Positions 1 to 5,132 of a DNA stretch of 5,132 nucleotides are shown here, piece by piece (the stretch's first letter is position 1; every line of letters begins with the position of its first letter). The notes under the pieces were generated by a model. The model saw only the letters and a list, made by a program, of their open reading frames with translations. It was not told the origin of the DNA and did not search any database. The stretch comes from Deltaproteobacteria bacterium. GTDB lineage: Bacteria > Desulfobacterota > Syntrophobacteria > BM002. Made by a program: the position numbers and the translations under genes. The DNA lies in contig JAGFXI010000182.1 of the NCBI GenBank assembly GCA_017861095.1, forward strand, positions 1 to 5,132, written 5' to 3'.

Positions 1-12
1 AGGAAGTCCGCA

Positions 13-579
13 GTGGAGCGCCACCGGCGCTTGGCCCAGCTGGTTTTCTGCGCTGCCGTCGCCACGACTCTCGTGATGACGAAGCCGTCGATAGAGAACT
101 TCTACACTCATAGTCTGATAGACCTCTTCGCCTATAGTCTCGTCACGGCGGCTACCGTGGGGAGGCTATGGTGCAGCCTGTATGTTCGCGGCCGAAAGAG
201 CAAATGCCTGTGTCAGGACGGCCCCTATTCCGTGTGCAGGAATCCCCTCTACCTCTTCTCTTTCCTGGGACTCACGGGCGTGGCTTTGGCCTCGGAGCGT
301 CTGGCCCTCATGATCGTGGTCCCGGTGCTCTCGTCGGGATACTATCTTGCCCTCATCAGGTCCGAGGAAAAAAGATTACGGGCGTTGTTTGGCGAGGAAT
401 ACGAAGCATATTGCGCCAGGGTGCCCCGGATCGTTCCTCACGTGAAGGGTTATTCCACTCCCGAGACGGTAGCGGTGACCGTGGATCACTATCTCCCTGG
501 GATCATCAAAGCCATGGGCTACTTGTGGATGCTCTTCCTGGTGCAGCTCATGGAAACGTTGGCGCCGGTTGCGTGGTGA
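13..579 (+). CDS. ICMT/PEMT-like membrane methyltransferase family protein
   Basis: This is a 188-residue integral membrane protein resembling the isoprenylcysteine carboxyl methyltransferase / phospholipid methyltransferase superfamily. Proteins of this type methylate lipids or prenyl-cysteines with S-adenosylmethionine; the substrate of bacterial members is mostly unknown. The family signature is in the C-terminal half: GPYSVCRNPLY (residues 70-80), where the usual form is GPYRYVRHPxY, then a hydrophobic hairpin (about 80-115), RSEEKRL (116-122) and FGEEYEAYCARVPRIVP (126-142). Further hydrophobic stretches lie at about 7-23, 35-57 and 165-185, giving four to five membrane segments. The start is GTG with AGGAAG six bases upstream, but the frame stays open to the window edge, so the true start could lie outside. 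The Asn at residue 77, where many relatives have His, is a small deviation. The next gene follows after 149 bp on the same strand. Family membership is fairly sure; the substrate cannot be told. Confidence 0.8.
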   Translation: MERHRRLAQLVFCAAVATTLVMTKPSIENFYTHSLIDLFAYSLVTAATVGRLWCSLYVRGRKSKCLCQDGPYSVCRNPLYLFSFLGLTGVALASERLALMIVVPVLSSGYYLALIRSEEKRLRALFGEEYEAYCARVPRIVPHVKGYSTPETVAVTVDHYLPGIIKAMGYLWMLFLVQLMETLAPVAW

Positions 580-728
580 GTCCCGTAGGCTCCCGAGCTC
601 AGGGTCGAAACAATGCCGGCTCTCCTTCACCAGGAAGCTGACAGACTCTTGTCCCCGTCGCACCCCTCCTGAAGCAAACCCTTTATCGCTATGTTGTTTC
701 CGAGCGCTCATCCGGCAGCGGGGAACGC

Positions 729-1595
729 ATGACGCACGGGATTCGAGCAGACGAGCAGTCCTCAGGCGTTTTCGAGCTGATGTTCTTAGAAATTCAGATG
801 GAGGCCCAGTACCAACGTATCGATGTGGTCTCTCCCACTGTTCTCTGTTCGGCTCGAGCCGATCTCATGGGCCGTCTCCACCCGCTCGTAGCCGAGCTTG
901 ACGTTGGCGTTGTAACCTCTGACGAAGTAGGTCAGACCGAGGCGGTAGGCGCCCTCATAACTCTCGGCATCGTCGGGGCTACGGGTATCCTTTATTGGCA
1001 AGATCAAAACATACGGCATTGGTTCCGGAACCACAAGACATCGACTCTCGACAATCTGTCTCCGATCGTGGAGAAGTTCGGGGTCTTCGGCGTCGACCTC
1101 GGGCTCCTCGCCCTGTATGGCGGTACGGGATATCTCGTCAAGAACGAGAAAATGAAGGAGACCGCCCTGCTCTCCCTCGAATCCTTCCTGGTGTCCGGTG
1201 CGATTACGGTCGGGGTGAAGGGAGCCGTAGGGAGAGCGAGGCCCGATGTAGGGGGGAAGAGTGACTTCAGGCCATTTTCCCTTGACCTGGAGTACACGTC
1301 ATTCCCGTCCGGGCACGCGAGCGATGCATTCTCCATCGCCTCGGTCTTCGCCGACATGCACGATAGCCCCTCGGTCGGCGTCGCCGCTTACAGCATTGCC
1401 TCTTTGGTGGGCCTCCAGCGGATCTATGCCGATAGGCACTGGGCCTCTGACGTCCTTGTCGGCGCAGCCATCGGAACCGTCGTCGGGAAGAGCGTCGTTT
1501 ACCTCCACAAGGAAAGGAAGGATTCGGCTTACGTGATCCCACTCGTGGATCCATCCGCAGGCAGGTTCGGGATAATGGTGGGGAAGAGTTTCTAG
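729..1595 (+). CDS. PAP2-family phosphatase with its N-terminus replaced (composite reading frame, possible pseudogene)
   Basis: The frame of 288 codons contains an intact PAP2 (type 2 phosphatidic acid phosphatase) core, a family that removes phosphate from lipid phosphates or undecaprenyl pyrophosphate, usually at or outside the inner membrane. All three catalytic motifs are visible: K-x6-RP at 164-172, PSGH at 194-197, and R-x5-H-x3-D at 231-241 (R231, H237, D241). Hydrophobic segments surround them, and the chain ends in Phe, as in exported or outer-membrane-associated relatives. PAP2-like sequence begins only near residue 76 (about position 955). Residues 1-75 show no signal peptide and lie antisense to a recognisable porin C-terminus. 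The start at 729 has only a weak GGGGAA upstream, and no good start codon follows the junction. I infer a 5'-truncated gene that stays open by chance. It may be nonfunctional, or expressed as a mislocalised protein. The PAP2 assignment is firm; the true start is unknown. Confidence 0.8.
   Translation: MTHGIRADEQSSGVFELMFLEIQMEAQYQRIDVVSPTVLCSARADLMGRLHPLVAELDVGVVTSDEVGQTEAVGALITLGIVGATGILYWQDQNIRHWFRNHKTSTLDNLSPIVEKFGVFGVDLGLLALYGGTGYLVKNEKMKETALLSLESFLVSGAITVGVKGAVGRARPDVGGKSDFRPFSLDLEYTSFPSGHASDAFSIASVFADMHDSPSVGVAAYSIASLVGLQRIYADRHWASDVLVGAAIGTVVGKSVVYLHKERKDSAYVIPLVDPSAGRFGIMVGKSF
786..965 (-). pseudogene. 3' remnant of an outer-membrane porin gene (porin O/P-like C-terminus)
   Basis: On the minus strand, a reading frame ending in TAA at 786-788 encodes about 55-60 residues that read like the last strands of an outer-membrane beta-barrel. 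It contains GAYRLGLTYFVRGYNANVKL followed by a Gly-Tyr-Glu turn, a polar loop, and a final strand DTLVLGLHLNF ending in Phe. Alternating hydrophobic residues, Gly-x-Asn-Ala-x-x-x-x turns and the terminal Phe (the BAM recognition signal) are typical of phosphate-selective porin O/P and related porins. Codons are mostly C- or G-ending, as expected for true coding sequence here. The homology stops upstream near 955-965, where PAP2 coding sequence begins on the other strand, so the porin lacks nearly its whole 5' part (intact family members run to several hundred residues). The remaining open codons up to 1034 belong to the antisense of PAP2. It cannot make a barrel and is a dead fragment. Confidence 0.7.
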
Positions 1596-1740
1596 CCGGG
1601 GGGCATGCGGTGAATCGGGCTACGGCACACGGCCATGACGTAGTCTTCACTGCCAGCCCGGAACCGCCGGCCGGCTAGCGCTGAGCGTCTGCGTCTCTCC
1701 GAAATAGGGAAGGTTCGGCTTTCTTTCCAAGCCGGGACAA

Positions 1741-2769
1741 CTATCGTTGAGAATCCTTGCCGTTCGAATCGGGAAAATCGAGCGAGACTCGTGTCCCAAC
1801 GCCCTGGGAAGTTTCGACGAGTATCTCTCCTCCATGCTCTTTGACAATACGCTGGGTGATCGCCATGCCGAGGCCTGTCCCCTTTGGCTTCGTGGTGAAG
1901 AACGGCTTGAATATGCGTTCCAGATGCTCCGCGGGGATCCCCGTTCCCTGGTCCTCTATGACAATCCGTAGAGAACCGCCGTTGCGTGAAGCCCGGAGTC
2001 GGACCTCCTTTCCCCCGGGAGAGGCATCGAGAGCGTTCTGGAGGATGTTGACCAGTGCCTGGCACACCCTTTGCCGATCAAGCATCGCCCGCTTTGATAG
2101 GACGTCGCAGGAGCAGGCGAGCCGAACCCCCCGTTTTCGGAACTCTTCCTGGAGGGCCTGCCGCACCTCTTCGAACAGCGAGTCCACCTCTATCTCCTCC
2201 CGCTGAAGAGGCATTTGGCGCGCAAAGCAGAGCATGTCTTGGGTCATCTTTTCCAGCTTGGCACTCTCTCGCTCCACGATTTCCAGGTAGGAAGAGGCCT
2301 TATCGGTGAGCGCATGGCTCTCTCGAATCCTGCGAAGGAAGCCCCGCATGGGAATTACCATGTTCTTTATCTCGTGAGCAACCAAGGCAACGGTCTCTCC
2401 AAGGGTCGCCAAGTACTGAAGCTCCTGGTTGATGATCCTTTGCTGCCGTTCGCGGTCTGCCAGGATGCCGACGACCGGTCCGGCTACGTTGAACAGGCAG
2501 AGTTCCAGGAGTTGGTCATAAAAGAGAGCGCCATGGTGTTGGGAACCCAAGAGCACGTGTGGCAGGCAGATGATCGTGACAACCAGGGACACTCGAACAC
2601 CACCCCAAAGGCCGAACCAGAGTCCCCCCAGGAAAATGGGAAAGTAGTAGAATCGGGTCAGCAGCTCCTGCAAGAAGGTCTTGCCAAGGGGCGGTAGATA
2701 GTAAAGCAGCGTCGCCACAGCGAGCGCTGCCACGATCGTTTTGATTTTTCTCTTGCGGTTGTCTTGCAT
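1741..2769 (-). CDS. Membrane-bound sensor histidine kinase
   Basis: This 342-residue protein is a two-component sensor kinase: it autophosphorylates on His and passes the phosphate to a response regulator. The N-terminus holds three to four membrane segments (about 11-26, 43-72 and 86-104) with only short loops, so the signal is probably sensed within or near the membrane. A short linker (105-120) leads to the HisKA dimerisation domain with phospho-acceptor H132 in AHEIKN. The ATP-binding domain follows: N-box VNILQNALDAS (240-250), G1 DQGTG (273-277), F-box FKPFFTTK (287-294) and G2 KGTGLGM (296-302). No PAS or HAMP domain is evident. In the H-box, Met follows HEIKN where most kinases have Pro. 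The ATG start has AGGAAAGAGG ten bases upstream. No response regulator lies in the window, so it is an orphan here; downstream it converges with the PAP2 frame. No clear promoter was found in the 225 bp upstream (2770-2994). The ligand is unknown. Confidence 0.93.
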   Translation of the reverse strand: MQDNRKRKIKTIVAALAVATLLYYLPPLGKTFLQELLTRFYYFPIFLGGLWFGLWGGVRVSLVVTIICLPHVLLGSQHHGALFYDQLLELCLFNVAGPVVGILADRERQQRIINQELQYLATLGETVALVAHEIKNMVIPMRGFLRRIRESHALTDKASSYLEIVERESAKLEKMTQDMLCFARQMPLQREEIEVDSLFEEVRQALQEEFRKRGVRLACSCDVLSKRAMLDRQRVCQALVNILQNALDASPGGKEVRLRASRNGGSLRIVIEDQGTGIPAEHLERIFKPFFTTKPKGTGLGMAITQRIVKEHGGEILVETSQGVGTRVSLDFPDSNGKDSQR

Positions 2770-2994
2770 GACCCTTATGCCTCTTTCCTAGCAGCCCCGT
2801 CTCCGAGGGCTTGGTCTCGCTGCCTGCCGGCAAGAGCGGAGGGTTAGGGACCCCCGGAATGCCGAGCATGCCGCACGCCGCTTATCGCCGATCAGAGCAG
2901 TGGTTTCTCCTCGCAGAGGAGGAGGCGGGTGTGGAAATCGACTCCGTCGGGAAGCGGAGATGTAGAATGCCCGTCCTCCCGACCCGCGGTGGCG

Positions 2995-3390
2995 TTACGC
3001 TGGGTCGTCGGAGAGGGCAGTCGGTGAAGGCTCATGCCGAAGAGAAGCGCGCGGAAGGGCGTGATTGAGCCGGACGCGGAGGCCGGCTATGCCTGAGCGG
3101 CTGCGAATCTCAAGGGGCTCGGGAGGAAGGGGAAGGTTCAGGCAGAGGGAAACACTGGTTTGAGCCCCCGAGGCGGAGGGGCATCGGGGAAGAAGCTGCT
3201 CGACATCGGCCGATGTCGGCTCGGCGGCGATGACGCTATCTCGAAAAGGAGGCTGAAAGTTAGAGCCATCGAGGTCCAAGACCTCGAAGGTGATGAACAC
3301 ACCGACGGCTAGGAAGGCACAGATGACCACGATCCAGCCACTCGGGAATCGCCTCTCCTGCATCGCCTTCAGCTTCATGTTCATCCCCAC
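2995..3390 (-). CDS. Small single-pass membrane protein of unknown function
   Basis: The 131-residue product is not recognised. The N-terminus is basic (residues 6-15), followed by a strong hydrophobic segment (about 19-35, WIVVICAFLAVGVFITF) and the acidic motif EVLDLDGSNF (36-45). This fits a signal anchor with the remainder outside the inner membrane. The rest is Pro/Ser/Arg-rich and low in predicted structure, with another conserved-looking patch, FRDSVIAAE, just after the anchor. The start is taken as GTG at 3388-3390 because AAGGAG (3398-3403) sits seven bases upstream; in-frame ATGs at 3384, 3378 and 3363 are poorer fits. A sigma70-like promoter (3412-3440) lies immediately upstream, supporting a real gene. 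It lies between the cold-shock gene and the kinase, all on the minus strand, but a terminator separates it from the cold-shock gene. The C-terminal third may be less constrained. Promoter, ribosome site and membrane anchor together make it likely real; no function is proposed. Confidence 0.6.
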   Translation of the reverse strand: MGMNMKLKAMQERRFPSGWIVVICAFLAVGVFITFEVLDLDGSNFQPPFRDSVIAAEPTSADVEQLLPRCPSASGAQTSVSLCLNLPLPPEPLEIRSRSGIAGLRVRLNHALPRASLRHEPSPTALSDDPA

Positions 3391-3411
3391 GAGGACTCTC
3401 CTTAAGGCTTG

Positions 3412-3440
3412 ATGCTACCTGGGGCCTGGAGCGGTGTCAA
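3412..3440 (-). promoter_or_regulatory. Sigma70-type promoter of the small membrane protein gene
   Basis: On the minus strand a perfect -35 TTGACA (3435-3440) is followed after 17 bp by TAGCAT (3412-3417), which matches TATAAT at four of six positions. Transcription would start near 3405, giving a leader of about 15 nt that begins just before the AAGGAG ribosome site at 3398-3403. A 6-bp inverted repeat (ACCTGA 3449-3454, TCAGGT 3467-3472) lies just upstream of the -35 and could bind a regulator, but this is weak. Confidence 0.55.
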
Positions 3441-3573
3441 GAGGACCGACCTGAGAGTTCGCTGGTTCAGGTGAACGCGTCTGGGGCGTCAGTGGGGTGA
3501 TCGGTACACTTTTTGGTTGCCATTGACACCGCGTCCCGGCGGCCGGGATCTCGTCCGGTCCGGGGTGATGCGA

Positions 3574-3618
3574 GAAAACAGAAAGGGCATCTTGTCTCTC
3601 ATCGACGAGATGCCCCTT
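3574..3618 (-). terminator. Rho-independent terminator of the cold-shock gene
   Basis: About 20 nt after the TAA of the cold-shock gene, the minus strand can form a hairpin with arms at 3608-3618 and 3582-3592. It has eight perfect pairs (GGGCATCT with AGATGCCC), then one G-U and two A-U pairs at the base. The loop region can add a further GTC/GAC mini-stem. It is followed by TTTCTGTTTTCTC, a suitable U-rich tail. On the plus strand the wobble becomes an A-C mismatch and no T-run follows, so it works for the minus strand only. Confidence 0.85.
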
Positions 3619-3637
3619 ACACCCGTATGGTTCCGAC

Positions 3638-3838
3638 TTACAGCTTCTTAACGTTCTTGGCCGCAGGCCCCTTCTGACCCTTTTCCACGTCGAAGCTCAC
3701 CCGGTCACCTTCAGCAAGGCTTTTAAACCCGGGCATGTCGATAGCGGAGTGATGAACGAACACGTCGCCGCCCTCGTCCTGCTGAATAAAGCCAAAACCC
3801 TTCTTCTCATTGAACCACTTCACAGTACCGCTTACCAC
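3638..3838 (-). CDS. cspA: Cold-shock domain protein (CspA family)
   Basis: The product is a 66-residue single cold-shock domain, the usual length for bacterial CspA-type proteins. These bind single-stranded RNA and DNA in the cytoplasm and melt RNA secondary structure. Both nucleic-acid-binding motifs are present: RNP1 KGFGFI (13-18) and RNP2 VFVHH (26-30). The start motif GTVKWFN (4-10) and the closing G-x-x-A-x-N-V (57-63) also match. The start is GTG at 3836-3838, with a near-perfect AGGAGGT (3846-3852) seven bases upstream. It has its own promoter (3960-3988), a leader of about 115 nt and a terminator right after the stop codon, so it is monocistronic. Whether it is cold-induced or a constitutive paralogue cannot be told from sequence, although a structured leader is compatible with cold regulation. 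The symbol is given for the family, not for a proven orthologue. Confidence 0.96.
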   Translation of the reverse strand: MVSGTVKWFNEKKGFGFIQQDEGGDVFVHHSAIDMPGFKSLAEGDRVSFDVEKGQKGPAAKNVKKL

Positions 3839-3953
3839 AGTGCTGACCTCCTGTAAAAAGTTTGTTCTGGTCCCACGTCTCAGGCCACCACTCTGGTAAA
3901 GGACTTACTCCCTTGGTACGAAACCGACCTTCGAACAGAACCGGACCGCTTCG
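3839..3953 (-). promoter_or_regulatory. 5' leader of the cold-shock gene
   Basis: If the promoter at 3960-3988 is used, transcription starts near 3953 and leaves about 115 nt of untranslated leader before the GTG. Leaders of csp mRNAs are often long and control translation with temperature. A small stem is possible in the middle (AAGGGA with TCCTTT, five-base loop, read on the minus strand), and an A/U-rich stretch precedes the AGGAGGT site. I do not recognise a known cold-shock box. The extent is inferred from the promoter only. Confidence 0.4.
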
Positions 3954-3959
3954 GTTGCG

Positions 3960-3988
3960 AATTTAGCCCTTGCGGACAGCTTTGTCAA
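3960..3988 (-). promoter_or_regulatory. Sigma70-type promoter of the cold-shock gene
   Basis: The minus strand shows a perfect -35 TTGACA (3983-3988), a 17-bp spacer, and -10 TAAATT (3960-3965), which matches TATAAT at four of six positions. A short palindrome, AGCTT-N4-AAGCT (3978-3991), overlaps the -35 and could be an operator, although five-base arms can arise by chance. This is one of the two best promoter matches in the window and fits a highly expressed small gene. Confidence 0.75.
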
Positions 3989-3991
3989 GCT

Positions 3992-4262
3992 TTAAGAGAA
4001 CATCGGCCGTGGGAACCCTCCTGCGAGATGTTGCTGACAAGTTGACCTTTTTGCGGAAAAGGGGGCCGGGAGGTGCAAGCGATGAACGGCCGGGCCGGCG
4101 TAACTGACCACGACATGGTGAAATGGGCGTCGGGCCGCGGCAGGTGATGTCGTGGAATCGGTCTAGGGGAGGCCGACCTATTTCACGCCCCCGGGAGTCC
4201 TCGGTCCTGTCGGAGGTTTACCCTCGAGTCGTATCCTCCTCGGAAACCGGTGATCCTTTCCC
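3992..4262. other. Intergenic region without a recognised gene
   Basis: This stretch lies between the divergent cold-shock and mqnA promoters and holds no long reading frame. It has several inverted repeats: CCACGACAT (4108-4116) with ATGTCGTGG (4147-4155), nine perfect pairs with a 30-base loop; GTGAAAT (4118-4124) with ATTTCAC (4180-4186); and CCTTTT (4046-4051) with AAAAGG (4057-4062). A 21-codon plus-strand frame at 4082-4147 has GGGAGGT seven bases before its ATG, but its composition is unremarkable and no promoter was found for it. The region may be ordinary spacer or a structured RNA; nothing here is recognised. Confidence 0.4.
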
Positions 4263-4291
4263 TTGATTTCCCTTAGGGAACCCCCTATAGT
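4263..4291 (+). promoter_or_regulatory. Sigma70-type promoter of mqnA with a spacer palindrome
   Basis: The plus strand carries -35 TTGATT (4263-4268), a 17-bp spacer and -10 TATAGT (4286-4291), matching the consensus at four and five of six positions. A perfect 13-bp palindrome, TTCCCT-T-AGGGAA (4268-4280), fills most of the spacer. A repressor bound there would block polymerase, so I read it as a candidate operator. The next plus-strand gene is mqnA, about 170 nt downstream of the expected start near 4298. Confidence 0.6.
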
Positions 4292-4297
4292 GTCGCC

Positions 4298-4469
4298 GCG
4301 CGACTCTCCCCACGGCAGACCGTACTCGGGTGGACAGTCGCAGTGGGTTGATGCAGCTTCAGTGACCTATTCTGGCAGCTACGACAGAACGGACATGGGA
4401 GCCTGCTTCTCTTTCGGTTTCGGAACTGGCTTAAGGGATCATGCATCAGGCAAGTCAAGGAACGACGCG
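4298..4469 (+). other. Inferred 5' leader of mqnA
   Basis: From the expected transcription start near 4298 to the mqnA ATG there are about 170 nt with no recognised riboswitch or stable terminator-like hairpin. A four-codon frame (4353-4367 region, ending TGA) is too short to interpret. An ATG at 4395 is in frame with mqnA and would add 25 residues, but it lacks a convincing ribosome site. The extent depends on the promoter call. Confidence 0.3.
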
Positions 4470-5132
4470 ATGGTTCAATTCTCCTCCGGACGACTGAGAC
4501 TAGGCAAAATCGGCTTCCTCAATGTCCTGCCTATCTACTACCCCTTGGAGTCGGGCATCATCAGCCATCCCTTTGTCATTGTTTCCGGCAGCCCCGCCTG
4601 TTTGAACGAGCTGATGGCCGCCGGCCGCCTGGACCTCAGCGTGGTCTCATCCATTGAGTACGCCCGTCACCCAGAGCGCTACTATATCCTGCCGGATCTC
4701 TCCATCAGCTGCTGCGGCGCCGTGAAGAGCGTCCTCCTCCTCAGTCAAGTGCCGGTGGACAGGCTGAACGGAAAGACCATTCTCGTGACCAGGGAGTCCC
4801 ATACTTCAGTCGCCCTGCTCAAGATCCTTTTCTCCGAGCATCTCCGGGTCGAGGCAGACCTCGCGCCGGGATGCTTGAGAGAGGCCGCGGCGGGCGGCAA
4901 CCTCCCCGTCGCATTTTTGGCCATAGGAGACGAGGCGTTACGATTGAGCGCCGGCGATCTCTATCCCTACCGGTTGGATCTAGGAGAGGCATGGCATTCC
5001 TGGACCGGGCTTCCCTTCGTCTTTGCCCTGTGGGTCATTCAGAGAGAGTCCGCAGAGAGATTAAACGGAGCCCTGCGGACCACCATGGAGGTCCTTGCTG
5101 CTGCCAAGCATTGGGGGAGGAGCCACCTGGAT
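4470..5132 (+). CDS. mqnA: Chorismate dehydratase MqnA, 3' end outside the window
   Basis: MqnA removes water from chorismate to give 3-[(1-carboxyvinyl)oxy]benzoate, the first step of the futalosine route to menaquinone, in the cytoplasm. The 221 visible residues cover most of a protein that is usually about 270-290 long. Family motifs, in order: LRLGKIGFLNVLPIYY (9-24), which forms part of the substrate pocket; DLSVVSSIEYA (55-65); YILPDLSISCCGAVKSVLL (72-90); TRESHTSVALLKIL (107-120); AIGDEAL (151-157); and DLGEAWHSWTGLPFVFALW (170-188). The fold is that of a periplasmic-binding protein without a signal peptide, as expected. The start at 4470 has AAGGA (4457-4461) eight bases upstream and sits at the usual distance from the first motif. 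A start at 4395 is possible but less likely. It is driven by the promoter at 4263-4291 and is probably the first gene of an operon. Other mqn genes are not in view. Confidence 0.93.
   Translation, partial: MVQFSSGRLRLGKIGFLNVLPIYYPLESGIISHPFVIVSGSPACLNELMAAGRLDLSVVSSIEYARHPERYYILPDLSISCCGAVKSVLLLSQVPVDRLNGKTILVTRESHTSVALLKILFSEHLRVEADLAPGCLREAAAGGNLPVAFLAIGDEALRLSAGDLYPYRLDLGEAWHSWTGLPFVFALWVIQRESAERLNGALRTTMEVLAAAKHWGRSHLD

Noticed and set aside
168..641. Open plus-strand frame of 157 codons overlapping the methyltransferase gene
   Set aside because: The product is Gly/Ser/Arg-rich with no domain, while the overlapping frame has clear family motifs.
1716..1734. Possible terminator hairpin (CGGCTT with AAGCCG) between the convergent PAP2 frame and the kinase
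   Set aside because: The stem is only six pairs with a seven-base loop, and neither strand has a T-run after it.
2215..2697. Open plus-strand frame of 160 codons opposite the kinase
   Set aside because: It is antisense to a clear histidine kinase and its product has no recognisable domain; long antisense frames are common in GC-rich genes.
2907..2921. Hairpin CTCCTC-GCA-GAGGAG upstream of the kinase, as a terminator of the small membrane protein gene
   Set aside because: The stem is short and is not followed by T residues on either strand; it is best treated as chance.
2811..3068. Open plus-strand frame of 85 codons overlapping the end of the small membrane protein gene
   Set aside because: The composition looks random, and there is no family resemblance or promoter; the minus-strand gene has better signals.
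3534..3548. GC-rich palindrome TCCCGG-CGG-CCGGGA near the cold-shock terminator
   Set aside because: It has no U-rich tail, and GC-rich palindromes are common at this base composition; the real terminator is at 3574-3618.
3523..3551. Plus-strand promoter starting from TTGACA at 3523-3528
   Set aside because: At 17 bp spacing the -10 would be GGATCT, a poor match, and no plus-strand gene follows.
4395..4469. N-terminal extension of MqnA from the in-frame ATG at 4395
   Set aside because: It has no good ribosome site, and MqnA proteins normally begin just before the LRLGKI motif; ATG 4470 has AAGGA at the right spacing.

Overview
The window looks like chromosomal DNA of a Gram-negative, GC-rich bacterium. 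A menaquinone gene of the futalosine route (MqnA), a remnant of an outer-membrane porin, a PAP2 phosphatase with an aromatic C-terminus and a membrane-bound sensor kinase together suggest something like the Desulfobacterota/deltaproteobacterial group or a neighbouring phylum. That placement is an inference from gene content, not proven.

Left part, 1-1595, plus strand: an isoprenylcysteine-methyltransferase-like (ICMT/PEMT-type) membrane protein at 13-579, then a PAP2 phosphatase reading frame at 729-1595. The PAP2 frame is composite. Only its part from about 955 onward resembles a PAP2 protein. The part before that runs antisense to the 3' end of a porin gene (786 to about 965, minus strand). 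The simplest reading is that a deletion removed the 5' halves of two divergent genes and joined their remains.

Middle part, 1741-3838, minus strand: an orphan membrane sensor histidine kinase (1741-2769), a small single-pass membrane protein of unknown function with a good sigma70-type promoter and Shine-Dalgarno site (2995-3390), and a cold-shock protein gene (3638-3838). The cold-shock gene is a complete transcription unit: consensus-like promoter, leader of about 115 nt, gene, and rho-independent terminator. Terminator and promoter positions suggest that the cold-shock gene and the small membrane protein gene are transcribed separately.

Right part, 3839-5132: a gene-poor stretch of about 630 bp lies between the divergent cold-shock and mqnA genes. 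It carries the cold-shock promoter on the minus strand and a strong mqnA promoter on the plus strand, with a perfect 13-bp palindrome in the mqnA promoter spacer. The mqnA gene starts at 4470 and runs off the right edge after 221 codons.

No tRNA, rRNA, CRISPR array or insertion sequence was seen. The most notable feature is the porin/PAP2 junction near 955. No coherent new multi-gene system is evident.
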